A DNA stretch of 64,000 nucleotides. Origin: Candidatus Saccharimonadota bacterium (GTDB taxonomy: Bacteria; Patescibacteriota; Saccharimonadia; Saccharimonadales; Saccharimonadaceae). A model generated the notes under the pieces. It searched no databases, was not told where the DNA came from, and was given only the letters and a program-made list of their open reading frames with translations. The position numbers and the translations under genes were made by a program. Location of the stretch: contig JAFWIX010000001.1 in NCBI GenBank assembly GCA_017514665.1, positions 186,001-250,000 on the forward strand, written 5' to 3'. Shown here piece after piece: positions 15,001 through 30,000 of this stretch (its first letter is position 1; each line of letters begins with the position of its first letter).

Positions 15001-18000
15001 GACAATGATATTATCAAAATCTTCACCGCCAAGGTGGGTGTCACCGTTAGTGGATTTAACTTCAAAGACACCATCGCCTAGTTCAAGAATTGATACATCA
15101 AAAGTACCACCGCCAAGGTCAAATACGGCAATTTTTTCGTCTTTATTGTTTTCCAGACCATAAGCCAAGGCTGCTGCTGTCGGCTCGTTAATAATACGTT
15201 TGACTTCGAGGCCGGCGATTTTACCAGCGTCTTTGGTAGCTTGACGTTGTGAGTCGTCAAAATATGCTGGTACAGTAATGATAGCTTCGGTTACTTTTTC
15301 GCCCAAAAAGGCCTCGGCGTCGGCTTTGATTTTTGCCAAAGTCATGGCTGAAATTTCTTCTGGCGTATATTCCTTGCCATCCATTTCTACACCTACACCA
15401 TTGCCCTTCTTGACAATTTTGTAAGGCATAATATCGAGGTCGCGCTTTACCTCTTTGTCTTCATATTTACGACCAATTAAGCGTTTGATACCATAAATGG
15501 TGTTTTTCGGATTAGTTACGCGTTGGCGTTGTGCTACCTTACCCACCAGGCGCTCGCCTTTTTTAGTCACCGCTACTACACTAGGGGTAGTGCGATCACC
15601 TTCTGCATTAGCGATAACTTCCGGTTTCCCTGCTACCATATAGGCGAAAGCCGAGTTGGTAGTACCAAGGTCAATACCGATAATTTTAGACATAGATATT
15701 CTCCTTTTCTATTATATTTATCATTAATGTTTACGCCCGTTTTCTAGCACTCACTTATAGTGACTGCTAATCTACTTCCCCATTGTAGCAAATTAGCACT
15801 CACTTGTCAAGAGTGCTAATACCTCTGTTGACCAAAAAACTAGTTGATTTCTTGAGAACGTGATATAATAGTAACAATTAATTAAAGGAGTTCTTATATG
15901 AATCGCAAACAAATGAAAAAAGAAGCTCGCAAGCTCCTCAAAGGCAATGCTGGCTACTTTGTCCCTATCATTTTACTAGCTATGGCGGCTAGTGGTCTTT
16001 GTGCAGCTCTTCAAGCTATAACTGCCAGCGGCGATAACGTTAATACTAATGGCGGCCTCTTATTATTTTTGATTGCTGGTCCAGTTATTATTTCATTCGC
16101 TTTCATCATGTTGGCTTTTGTCGATAAAAAACAAAATCCAGCCGTCAAGGATATCTTGATTGGTTTTCACGGCAAAAATGCTTTTGAAGCTATTCTTGCC
16201 TTTGTTCGCTATCTCGCTTTTACTCTCCTCTGGAGCCTACTCTTTGTCATTCCAGGCATCATCAAGGGTCTTTCTTATTCGCAAATGTTCTTCCTGATGG
16301 CCGATAAGGGTCTCAGCGCTAAGGACGCTCAAGCTAAATCCATGGAAATCATGGAAGGTCACAAGTGGGCATATTTCGTGCTTCAACTTTCCTTTATCCC
16401 CTGGATTCTTCTTTGCTTGGTTACCTTCGGTATTGCTACCATCTATGTAGTTCCTTATATTTACACCGCCCAAGCTATGTTTTATCGTAATATCGCCCCT
16501 GCTAAAAAATCTAGTAAATAAGCACTTGCTTTTTTGGTAAACATAATATATAATAATGTCATCATGTTACATAAGGTCATTATAAAATCAATTATCACTT
16601 TAACTATTATTTCAGGCGTTGGCGTGGCATTTATGCCACTTACATCAGAAGCTACTACTTGCAGTCTTTCTACTGCGGTTACTGGTACAACTTCCGCTAG
16701 CTGTGATATCCCTATCTATGCTACGGTTGGCCAAGCTATTAGTATTACAATTTCGCCAGATCCAGTCAGTATCACTGCTGTTCCGGGCGGTCCTATCGCT
16801 ACTGCTTCGGTTTCTACCACAGTTGTTACCAATACTACTGCTGGCTATACGGTAGGTTTGTATACAGTCGATGAAGGCGGCAACTATCCACATTCTCCTG
16901 CACTTGAGCCATCGGCTGGCAACGTGACATTGCCCGCAGGTGTACCTACTGTTGGTAGTTCATACTGGGGCGTCAAGGGCGGCAACGGAGCTTATGCCTC
17001 CACTTACGTTGGTCTCCAAAAGAATACTCCGACTATTTTCTACACCGCTGCTGCTGGTAGCTACGACATTCACGATACTTCTACTACCACTCACGCTTTC
17101 ACCGTAGGCGCTTCCGCTTCTACCGTTCAGCCTGCCGGTACCTATACTGGTAAAATCCAAGCCATCGCCACTACGGCATCCTAATGAATAAAATACATTT
17201 TATAGCTATATCACTCATCTTTACCTTTGCGGCCAATATCTTTTTGGTCGTTCCTACATTTGCGTTAGAAGGTGTAACTTTACAAATCGCACCTACTAGT
17301 CACAAAATTGCGCTTGAACCAGGTAATGAATATACCGACTCAATTTCCATTCAAAATCTTGGCGACAATGATTTTGAATATAAAATGTCAGTCAAACCTT
17401 ATCAAGTTCAGGACGTTTTTTATAACCCAGATTTTGTCACCGAAAACAATTACACTCAAATTGTCCGGTGGATTACTTTTGCTGAACCATCTGGCAATTT
17501 ACCAGCTCACACCAGTAAAGAAATCAAATACACTATCAAAGTTCCCGCTGATGTTCCTGACGGCGGTCAATATGCGGTGCTAGTCGCTGAAGCTCCGGGT
17601 CAGATTAATCCGGGTTCCATTGAAATTATTGGTTCGGTTGGCAGTATATTATACACCCATATTGGTGGTGATACCAGGGAAGAAGGCAATCTCGTCAGTA
17701 GTCGTATTTGGCCGCTTCAATTTGGCTCACCCGTTACCGCCGAAAGCACAATTACTAACACTGGCAATGTCGATTTTGACGTTACCACCACTATTAATAT
17801 CACTAAAATTCTCGGCGGCAATGTAGTTTACGATAATTCTGAAACACCCCTATTTCATACCGTACTACCAAACAGCACGCGGTTAATTCTTGCCACCTGG
17901 TATGAGACCCCCAAGATCGGCCTCTTTAAGGTCACCCAGGTCTCTTCCTTTCTTGATCAAAATTCAACCATTTCTGGTGTAGTTTTGGTGTGTCCGTTCT

Positions 18001-21000
18001 GGTTGGCTATGGTGGTTGCTACGATTATAGTCCTACTAATCATTCTTATCGTTTACTATTTGGTTTCGCATTTTAAAAATCGTTCCAAGCAGCGCCAATC
18101 CATTAGTTGACCGTTTCAAACATAAGCGCTATAATAAAAGTAATAATAAAAGAGTAATTAAAAGGGAGGCTTTATGAACCCCGATGAAGAAAATAACAAT
18201 CCACTAAATAATCCGGCGGATAAACCCGCTCCTACTTCGGAGCCAGAAACCGTTCCAGAGGTTACGGAGTCACCTGAAATTTCTGAGACTCCCGAAACAT
18301 CTGAAACGCTTGAAATTCCTGAGACTCCATCTCAACCTACCTCAGAGCCTACTCCCGAGCCAGCTCCTAGCGCCGAAACACCTTCTTCTGCCTCAGCGCC
18401 AGTTGCCACTCCCCAGAAAAAATCAACCACTACCATTATTTTGTTAATTGTAGTCGCAGTCTTGGTCGTAGTTGGCATAGTAGTTGCAGTTATGTTGGCG
18501 CATAACAATCCTGACAATTCTGGCAACCCAGACAACCAAAGTTCAGACGACGAAAGTACAAGTACGGTTTTAGTTTGCTCTGCTCACATTGATAGGGCTA
18601 ACGATTCTGAAGTGCCGGAAGATTTCAATTCATACAAAGCAACCCTAGAAGCCTACTACAATGCCAAAGGCGATATGATTAGCATTGGTTTTTCGGAAGA
18701 CTATAGTTTCAGCGACGAAGCATCCGCCACAAAATATGTTGAAGACCAAAAAGTCGCTTACGAAAAAATGCTAGCAAGCCACAATCTTTCGTCCGATCCA
18801 TTTGAAAGCTCAATGAAATCATCTGGTAATAGTGTATCTATTTATCACTTCGCCGATATTGGCGTAATTACTCCTGAGAATGCCGTTATCTTTAATCTTG
18901 TCGTTGATGAAGACGGCAATGTTGACACTTCTACCGAAAGTATCAAAGAGACCTACACTTCTCTCCCAGGCTATAATTACACTTGCAATATTGAAAATGC
19001 AGAAACGGCTGGTGACGAGATTGATTACGAAGAGATTACTAACGAAGACGACGAAGCAGATACAGAAAACGATGAAGACGCCACCGAAGAAGGATAGGCA
19101 TAAAAGCGAGCGCAAAGACGCCGCCCTTGCACGGGCGGTGTTTTTATTGTAGAATAATTTTATGGCTAAAACTTATATTACCACTGCTATCCCTTACGTT
19201 AATGGTGCGCCTCATGTTGGTCACACACTCGATTATTTACAAGCCGACACTTATGCGCGTTATTGCAAATTGTGTGGCGACGAAGTGCGTTTTCAGGCTG
19301 GCACTGACGAGCATGGTAATAAAATTTTTCAAAAAGCCATAGAAGCTGATCAAAATATCAAAGAATACATTGGTGACAACGCCAAAAAGTTTCAAGATTT
19401 TATTCACAGCCTAGAAGCCGAGTATACCGACTTTATTCGTACTACCGATGATGATCATAAAAAACGCTGCCAAGCTATCTGGAAAAAACTCTCTCCGCAT
19501 ATTTATCAAGATACTTACGAAGGTTGGTATTGCGATGGTTGCGAACGTTTTGTTACCGACAAAGAATATGATGAAAATACTGGCACCTGTCCAGATCACC
19601 AGACACCTTACAAGAAGTTATCTGAGGCCAATTATTACCTCAAGATTTCTGATTTTAAATCTCGCATTAAGGCTGCTATCGAGACCAACGAAATGCAAAT
19701 TCTTCCCGAATTTCGTAAACGCGAAATTTTAAAATTACTCGAAGACACACCCGATGTTTCGATTTCCCGACCCAAGAAAAATCTTTCTTGGGGTATTCCA
19801 GTTCCTGACGATGATTCTCAGGTCATGTATGTCTGGATGGATGCTCTCACTAATTATATTACTATCCTAGGTTATCCAGACAAAGACATTTCTGATTGGT
19901 GGCCCGCTACCGCACAATTTGTTGGTAAAGATATCTTACGCTTCCATGCTATTATTTGGCCAACCATCTTATTGGGTTTAGATTTGCCTTTGCCTCGCGC
20001 TATCGTTTCTCACGGTCACGTGCTTGTAGATGGTCAAAAAATGAGCAAGACTATTGGCAACGTCGTGGATCCACTTGAAGTTATTGAGCGTCATGGTATT
20101 GCAGCTTGCCGTTATTATTTCCTTCGCCATGTAGATACTTTTTCGGACGCTGATTTTACTTGGGATAAATTTGAGTCTGCTTACAATGACGAACTCGCTG
20201 ACGACCTAGGCAATCTCGTCCAGCGTCTTGCTACTCTAAGTTCTAAAAATCAAATTACACCTCCAGATTTTACTCCCACTTTTGACGATGAGTATGTCCA
20301 GTTTATGGATTCTTTCCATTTTTCCAAAGCCTTTGATTATGTTTGGGGCAAGATTCAAGACGTCAATCGCCGCATCGACGAAACCAAACCGTGGTCGCTT
20401 GCCAAATCCGGCGACAGGGAACAGCTTAAAAAGGTAATGCAATCTCTCATCGCCGATCTCCTCCAAGCCAGCTATTTATTGCAACCTTTCCTCCCTTTTA
20501 TCTCCACTCGCATTACCGAAATCTTCACCAGCGAGAAAATCGTACCACCCAAAAAACCACTCTTCCCGAAAAACGAAACATAAACCTTTTTTCGAAGAGA
20601 GTAAGACTTGGGCTAGCGCCCCGGAGCGCTCTCAAGAAAAAACGGTTTATGTTTCGTTTGTTCAGTGTGTGTGTTTTAGCCAATACTGTTTTCCGCTGAG
20701 CATGTCATAATTTACAAGTTCATAATCATGATATGATTCTGTCTCTTCTGGCCCAAAATCTGAAAAATACGCCGTCGCCAATATAGGATTGTCTTTACAT
20801 ACCGCATCCAACAAATAATCAAAGGTTGGTTTTTCTACATTTAATACATTGTACATTGTATTTATTAAACAGTTCGGTGAAGTTGTCGGCAAATCTAATT
20901 CTGCATTTTCTAAATCAAAATTAGCATATACAAAATATGGCGTCATATGCATATAATCATGTACCTGTTTTTCCTTATCGGGTAATCCACCAAAGACCCC

Positions 21001-24000
21001 GCCAGCATGATCACCAAACCAGAGCACCACGGTCTTTTCGTCGAGCATATCTAAAGCGTCGATAAATTCCCCCAGCGCCTTATCTGAGTCATGTAGAGAC
21101 TCATAATATTGTCCCGTCACATAATTTTCATCCCCTGGCAAATAGTGCATGTTGGGATAATGTGCTGAGTCGTACGCTCCGTGATGCTGCATCGTGATAA
21201 GCGCTATAGTTTGCGGCTCTTCATCCTCGCGTAATTTGTTCAAGGTCTCATAATATGCTGACCAGTCGTTTACAAACTGTGACACGCTGTTATGTTTTTT
21301 GGTGGTCATTTTGTCGACTGCGATAAATTCATCAAAACCTTGTTTGTGCAATGCCGTGCTGCGGTTGTAAAGCCCACTTGCATACGAGTGAATGGCTCGA
21401 GTCTTAAAACCCAAACTACTACCAAAGGATGCAACTGATGGGACGGAACTCATTCTCGGGATTAATGATACATAAGGAACTGTACTCGCCCAATAATTTG
21501 ACAATCCCGTAAATACTTCAAACTCAATATTTGCTGTTCCGCCACCATATTCCGGTGAATACATATATCCACTTGGATAATTTTTTGTGATTTCCCTTAA
21601 GTTTGGCACCATGTCGCCACCTTCATGCTGAAAAACTTCTTTCAATATTTCCGGATCATAACCAGACTCATTTAAAATTATAATCACATTATCCGCAATT
21701 TCACTGAGACTTTTGCGCTCTTTATCGTCAGCCTTTTCTTTTTTGTACTTTTCTGCAATCTGTGCAATGGTCTGCTCGTTATAATCATCTGGTTCATCTA
21801 CTTGCATTTTTGCCAAGCCATACATAAAACTTACCAAAAAGCCGTTTTGCTCATAATTAATAACCTGATGAAAGGAAATAAACTCCAAATCATTACCAAA
21901 AATATTGATTATGTCGTCTTCGTGGTTGCCCTTATGCACAAACGGCTGTAACATCATGGCAATTCCGCATATCGCCATCGTCGCGATAATCAAGCGTAAA
22001 GCTACGAAATGTCGCCTTAGATAATTGTGGTCTTTACGGTAAGGCCAAATTTTTCTCGCCAAATGATTTAATACAATTCCTAGCACTATCGCCAATGCCG
22101 CCGCTGTTGCAATTTGCAAAAAATGGTTTATATCTACTAGATTGAGCAAACCATCAGCTTCTCCTGCCATCAACATATCGTCCACCAGGACTGGTTCACC
22201 TCTCAAGTGCAATTTTTCGCCGTTTGCGTATGTCAAGAGTAAAGCTATTGCAAATAATACACCACTAGAGATAAAAGGTCTACCGATAGCTGCTGCCACT
22301 AATACTGTTACGGCAAAAATTACAATCGACCCATACCAACAAAGTTCAGGTTTTTCTGTCCATAGATTAATTGCAGTATTGCAACTTTCCACAAATCTTT
22401 CTTGAATAAACCACGTCAAAAACAGCGCAAACGCCCCCATAAATATTGCCATCAAAAAAATATGAATAATTAGCTTAATCACAGGATGTTTTTTATGTTT
22501 AAATTCCACACACCCATTATACTACAAAAATGGCACCACGTTAAGTGGCACCATTTTAGAGGCTAGGTTTATTTATTATTCTTCTTCTTTTTTGCAGCAA
22601 GCACAGCCCATGCAGCAGCACTCACCATTTAGCTTTGAAGCAACGTCAGAAACGAAGAACCCAACGACTCCACCAATCATCGGGAAGATCACATAAGCCA
22701 ATAATGCTAAGCAGACATTGCCCATCAGTTGGCCAAAGTTATCTGCTGCAGTTGGCAAGATTTGATACATCAAAGCGATTGCCGGGTTGTAAACGAAGGT
22801 AGTATCAGTAAACTCAAAGAAGCTTTGAGAAACTACGATGCCTACAATGATTGCCAAAGTGATAGCACTAGTGACAGTAAAGGCAAAAGCTAATGGTTTG
22901 CGTTTGTATTGAAGCGCGCGCACAAAGGCAAAACCAATGATAAACGCACCTACTAATTCTACTAAGGCCACTACCCAGAAGATGTCACCGGTAAGCTCGC
23001 CCATGACTGGAAGCTCAGTTTCGGTGCCACTGCCTAAGCGGAAGCCGTTGATGACGAGTAAGCCAAACCATGCACCTACAACCTGTGCCAAAATGTAAAG
23101 CACACCACGGATTGCAGACATACGGCGGGTCACCATCATTGCTACGGTAACTAATGGGTTGAGATTGGCACCTGAAAGCGTAAATACCGCTAAGTAGATA
23201 CCAATACAGCCAAATAGCATGTAAAGTGGTTGTACGCCAAGCGTCAAAAGTAGCATCGCTAGAAGCATGGTGCCGACTAGCTCACCTATCAACGCTCCGT
23301 AAACTCTTGGATTTTTAAAGATTGTTAGAATAGTTTCATCGGGATCGCATTTTTTTGCGAAAAAGCCCTTGAAAACCGCTTTGCCAGTAGCAGGAGCAGC
23401 CTCTTTGCTCGAAACTATGGCAGGTTTGGTTTTAGCAGTTTTAGCTGCCGCAACCTTGGATTTGGTGGAAGACTTTTTATCAGAAGTCCTCGCTGGCTTC
23501 TTATTTGCCATTTTTCCTCCTTAAAACTAATATTACTCACATTATATCATATTTATGTTATAATGATAAGCATAAAAAATAATAAAAAGGAATTTATGGG
23601 TATTATAGTAAACAAGAATCAGGAAAACGATAAACTTCAGGCGCGCATTGACGCCGATTTGCGTAATCGCGTTCAGACCGCTTCTACCGAAAATGACCCA
23701 GATTTTTCCGAAGACATTGAATATTCGAAAAATTTGAAAAAGACTGGTCGCTTTGGCTGGATTTGGCTTGTTCTCATTGGTCTCGCTCTCGCTTCACTAG
23801 CGTTCATCATTTTACTCTAGTGTGATATAATTAATATATGTCTAAATTAGAGAATTTAAAAAATGAGCTTAAGGCTCTAAGTGGCGAGTATGCCAAGATC
23901 AAAGAACTAAAAGCCGAACAGCGCAGTGCCTTTGGCGCCAAATTAAATGCCAAAAAGGCTGCAATTTTAAGGCAAATTGCCGAACTCGAAGTCGCTACCG

Positions 24001-27000
24001 AATCCGCAAAAGTTGCACCGATCGATCTCACTGCTCCCGCCGCCCCCAACCATCTCATTCCGGTCGTCAATCAGGGGACTAAACATCCGCTCATTACCGA
24101 ACTCGAACGCGTCATTGATATTTATTCTCGCATGGGTTTTGATGTTATGGAATCTTACCAACTCGATGACGAATTTCACATGTTTGAAAGTTTGAATTTT
24201 CCTAAAGACCATCCTGCTCGTGATGGTTATGACACTTTTCGCACCAGCGAAGGTTTCATTCCACCCGCCCACACTTCCACTATGCAACACCGCGCTCTAT
24301 TGAAATACAAAGACAATCTCGAAAAAGGTGGCCAAATTGCCGTGGTCATTCCAGGCCGTGTTTTTCGTAATGAAGATGTCGACGCTACTCACGAGCATAC
24401 TTTTTATCAATGTGAAGGCGTCTTTGTTTCGCGCGATGCCAACATGGGTCAGATGATGGGTTTACTCAAAAATTTCTTTGAAACTTATTACGAACAATCA
24501 TTAAACATCAAGACTCAACCAGGTTATTTTCCATTTACCGAACCTTCAATTGAACTGCTTATTGAAAAGCCTAAGAGTCTTGGTGGCAAAGGCGATGGTT
24601 GGCTCGAAATGCTGGGTTGCGGCATGGTTCATCCCAACGTTTTATCACAAGCCGGCATCGATCCTAAGAAATACCGTGGCTTTGCTTGGGGTGGCGGTAT
24701 TGAGCGTCTCGTAATGCTCAAATACCATCTCAATGACATTCGTTATTTTGAATCGGCTAAACTAGACTTTTTAAAGGAGTTTTAAGATGAAGATTTCTCT
24801 AAATAGTATTAAAAAATATGTTGATATTAATGTTCCTACCGATGAGCTCATTCAACTTATTGGTTCCCGCCTAGTTGAAGTCGAAGGCCACGAAGATTTA
24901 AGCCTCAAATACGCTAATATTTATATTGTCAAAGTTATCGAATGCTCATTGATTGAGGGCACCCACTTGCATCTCTGCCAAATTGATACTGGCAAAGAAA
25001 CTATCCAAGTGGTCTGTGGTGCACCAAATGTACACAAAGGCATGTTAGCCGCTTGGATTGCACCTGGTGCCATTGTCCCGCAAACTTATGGTAATGAAAA
25101 CTTCAAAATCAGCACTCGCAAACTTCGCGGTTACGATTCTCATGGCATGCTCGCTAGCATTTATGAGCTTGATCTTAGTGATAATCATTCTACTATTGTC
25201 GAAATTGATCCTAAAATGGCCAAACCAGGCGATTCGTTTACAGACGTCTTTGAGCTCAACGATGTGATTTTGGATATTGAAAATAAATCACTCACTCATC
25301 GCCCTGACTGCTTTGGTATTATTGGCTTTGCTCGCGAAGTTGCCGGCATTCTTGGCCAGAAATTTGTCGAGCCTGAAGCCATTGATTTACCCAAAATCGC
25401 CGCAGGTGAGTTGACTATTGATATTGTCAATTCCGAAATTTGTCCACGCTATACTGCTGCTATCCTCGAAATGGACGACGCTACTTCGGATGATAAATAT
25501 CTAACTCTTAGCGATGTCTTTTTGGGCAAGCTTGGTATGCACGGTATTTCCAAAATTGTCGATATTACGAACGTATTAATGCTCGAAACTGGCCAACCGT
25601 TACACGCTTTTGACTATGATAAATTTATCCAAATTGGTGGCGCTAAAACTGCCAAAATCGGCGTACGTCTCGCCAAGGACGGGGAAGAACTCCAGCTCCT
25701 TGACAGCACCACTGTCAAATGTACATCAAATGATATTTTGATTACTTCCAACCATGTGCCAGTTGCACTTGCTGGCGCCATGGGTGGTATGAGCACTGCC
25801 ATAGACGTTTCCACTAAGCGTGTCTTACTTGAATCTGCTAGTTTTTCACTTTATAATTTACGCAAAACTCAAATGGCACACGGTATTTTTTCCGAAGCCA
25901 TTACGCGCTTTACTAAAGGCGTTCCACCTAGCGGCACTGCACAAGTTTTGGCTCAAGCTATTGAAATGCTTGGCGGCAAACCTGTCGCCATTGCTGATAG
26001 CTATCCCCATCCAGCCAAACCCATCAAAATCACTCTCACTACCGACGATATCAATTCCACTCTCGGTACCGATTACGACACCGATTTAATCGTCAAAGCT
26101 CTCGAAAACGTAAGTATTGAGGCTAAGGTGCAGGGTGCTTTTGAGGGGATGCGGAGCCACGGCGAGCATGAGCGCCACGCGCCCGTAACGACGGGCCGCG
26201 CGGACGCGCCCCGAAAAAGTACCTGCACCTTGACTATAACTACTCCGCTTTGGCGCACCGATTTACATATTAAAGAAGACATCATTGAAGAAGTCGGTCG
26301 TCTCCTTGGCTATGACAACATTCCTCTCGATTTTCCCACTCGCCCCTTCATCGGTTCTGTCAAAGACCCCATTTTTACCCTCAAATCCACTCTTCGCAAT
26401 ATCCTTTCCGACAAACTCGGCGCTCACGAAGTTCTCACTTATTCGTTTATCAGCGCTAAACTCCTCGAAAGAGTTGGTCAAAATCCCGAAAATAGTTATC
26501 AAATCGTCAATTCTATTTCGCCCGAACTACAATATTTCCGTCAGACTATCACGCCAAGCTTGCTAGATAAGATTCGTGAAAATCTCCGTTCTGGCCATAC
26601 CGATTTTACACTTTACGAAACTAATCAAATTTCACAAAAATCTGCTGGTCTTACCAAAGAGCGTACGCCGGTCACTAGCAACCATCTCGCAGTCGTAACG
26701 CTCGGCGATTATTACCAAATCAAAGCTATTTTGACAAACCTTGAAGCCAGCCTCAAACTAGATTTCAAACTGCAAAAATTTACTGATGACTCTGCACCGT
26801 ATTTTGAGCCACTTCATTCAGTGAATATTTATATTGACAATACTTTGGTCGGTTCTATGGGTGAAATTCGTTCTCAGATTCTGCAAAACTTCAAACTCAA
26901 GACCTCAGTGAGTGCACTTGAATTAAATCTCGATGAGCTGCCAACCACGGTCGTCGTGCCTAGTAATCTTAAATTCACCAAGTATCCTGCGACCGAGCGC

Positions 27001-30000
27001 GACGTCACTTTTAAGGTCAAAGAAAGCACTACTTTTGCTAGCGTTCACGAATTAATCATCGGTACTTTCAAAGCCAACGATGACCTCGTTTTTAAAGTCA
27101 CTCCTACTTCCATCTACCAGGGAATTAACGGCGCTACACGCAATCTTAGCTTTCATTTGCATTTTGCAAGCCTCACTCACACCTTGGAAGCCAATGAAAT
27201 TTCTGCTATAATGGATTTAATTACTAAAAATATTACACAGACTCTTGGTGCGGAAGTTGTCTAGTTAATCCCAAGGAGGCAAAATGGATGAAAAATTAAC
27301 CAAAACTAGTCTTAAGCAGCGCTTGTTTATTGGCTTTATTGCTTTTTTGATGCTTGGTTCGTTTGCTGCAGTTTATATTGGTATTGCCGTTGGCGGTGAT
27401 GGTAATGATCAACAAAAGGCTGATGTCGACCAAAATAAAGTCAGCGAATTGCTTAAAGATTATTCCGACAAAAAAGCGGCCGCCGACGAAGCAGCTAAGC
27501 CTTTGTCTGATAAATATCTTTCTGAACTTTCAGAATATCGTTCCGAAGTTAAGGGTTACAATGCTGCCAGCGTCAATGATAGCGACCTTACTACTACCGA
27601 TCTCAAAAAAGGTGATGGCTCTTCTATTGGCGATGACACTCAATATCTCGCTTACTACATCGGCTGGTGTGCCGACGAATCGGTTTTTGATTCTTCTTTT
27701 GATGATATTGAAAACCCCACCGCCCTCAAGACTCCGCTTGATCCATCGGCCGGCCTTATCGAAGGCTGGACCAGTGGCGTCAAAGGTATGAAAATTGGTG
27801 GCGTACGCGAGCTTGCCATTCCTAGCAATCTCGCCTACGGCGACTCTCAAGAAATTTGTGGCGGCAAAAATTCACCACTCAAATTTGTTGTATTGGCTAT
27901 TCCTTATGACAAAAAGATCGCCGGACTTATTTCCGAAGCCAACAGTGCCTACATGCGCTATATGTATTACACTAGTTACGGTATTGATATTAATGAAATG
28001 GGTCAAGAAGCTGAAAGTAGTGACGATAGTGCGTCTGAAGATACTTCTAGCGATACTTCTGAAGACGCTTCCTCTGAAGACACTGGCACCACCCAGACCA
28101 AACGCAAAGCTAGCGACGTCCTAATGGGCCTCTAAATGGCACAGCAGACTTTCTTCTTTTACGATCTCGAAACTTCCGGGCTCAGTCCGCGCGAAGACCG
28201 CATCATGCAATTTGCTGGTCAACGCACCACACTTGATTTTAAGCCACTCGGTGAGCCAGTCAATCTTCTCATTAAATTATCCGACGATACGCTCCCTAGC
28301 CCCGGGGCCATCATGGTCACCGGCATTACTCCTCAAGCCACCTTGGCCGATGGTGTGTCAGAAGCCGAGTTTTGTAAATACGCGCAAGAAGAAATTTTCA
28401 CTCCCGATACTATCAGTCTTGGTTACAACACGGTGCGTTTTGATGATGAATTTATACGTCATCTCTTTTGGCGCAATTTCTACGACCCCTATGAATGGCA
28501 ATGGCAAGATGGTCGCAGTCGCTGGGACTTACTCGACGTAGTTCGCATTACTCGCGCCCTTCGTCCTGATGGCATCAACTGGCCAGAGACTAAAGACGGT
28601 CAACCTACCAATCGTCTCGAGCTCATTACCAAATTAAATGGCATCTCTCACGAAAATGCTCATGACGCTCTTGCCGATGTTACCGCCAGTATTGAAGTTG
28701 CCAAATTATTAAAATCCAAGCAGCCTCAACTTTTTGACTATCTTTTCAAAATGCGCGACAAAAAGAAAGTGCAAAAACTCATTAATCTCGATGACAAGCA
28801 GCCTTTTGTCTACACTAGCGGTCGCTATGGCAAGGAGCATAATTTCACCACAGTCGCCTTTCCGCTCGCTCCTGCCAAAAATGGCAATATTTTAGTTTAT
28901 GATTTACGGCATAACGTTGAAGATAATATGAATCCTGATTGCTACCCGATTGTCAAAACTTTGCAATACAATCGTTGCCCTGCAGTCGCGCCGCTCGGTG
29001 TGCTGAATAAAAACGATGGTTGGTCCAAAATCGGTCTCACTGAGCAGGGAATCAAAGATAATCTCGCCAAGCTCCTCAAACATCCTGAATTTGCCGAACA
29101 AGTCCGTGATTTTCACGAAAATCGCGAAGACTATCCTCCCGCTCCCGACGTCGAATCCGCCCTCTATGATGGGTTTCTTCCCGACAATGACCGCACCAAA
29201 TGCAATGCCGTTCGTAATGCTGACACTCGCAGCCTCGCCGATTTTCATCCTGATTTTACCGACGAGCGCTTGGCGGAACTTCTTGTTCATTATAAAGCTC
29301 GCAATTTCAAGACCAGCCTCACCGAGGATGAAGCTCAGAGTTGGGAAACTTATCGTCGTGCCCGCCTTGACCGCCAAGCCCCTAAATTTACTGCCGAAAT
29401 TGCCAAATTTCAACAAGCTGGCGCTGACGATTTTCTCCTCGAAGAGCTCGAGCTCTGGTATCAATCTCTGTTACCAGAAGATATTTAAGCAAGAAAAAGC
29501 CCCACTCTTTACAACGAGTGAGGCTCGTAAGAATCGGCTGCCTCGATGGCATATCCGGTCTATCAGACCAGTCATCTCGGCTCACCGTTCTTAACCAAAT
29601 TTTAGTGCTTGGTGGCTCTTTTGGCCCAGAAGGCTTCGCCTTCGAATCCAGCGCAGTACACTGCGCCGCCGGCCATCAGGACTACTCCTGCGGCCATTGT
29701 CAAGAGGAACCAGCAGGCGAGGCCCGCATTGTCCCCTACTTCACCGCAAGTCAACGCTGGTTTTACTAACCAGGATTCCCTAGTCAGCCAGGCCATCATG
29801 GCCATAGCCGCCATGGCGACTTCGGCGGTTATGAAATAAACCAACCGCCGATCATGGTGACGCCTTCTATTTGCCCAACCGACTCTGAAATTAAACAGAA
29901 TTGCAATAACGAATATGAAAGCGCACAGCGCCGTGATAATAGTATTCAGCATGATTTCTCCCCCTATCTGAATCTGTTAAGGTGTTACTTAGCCTTATTG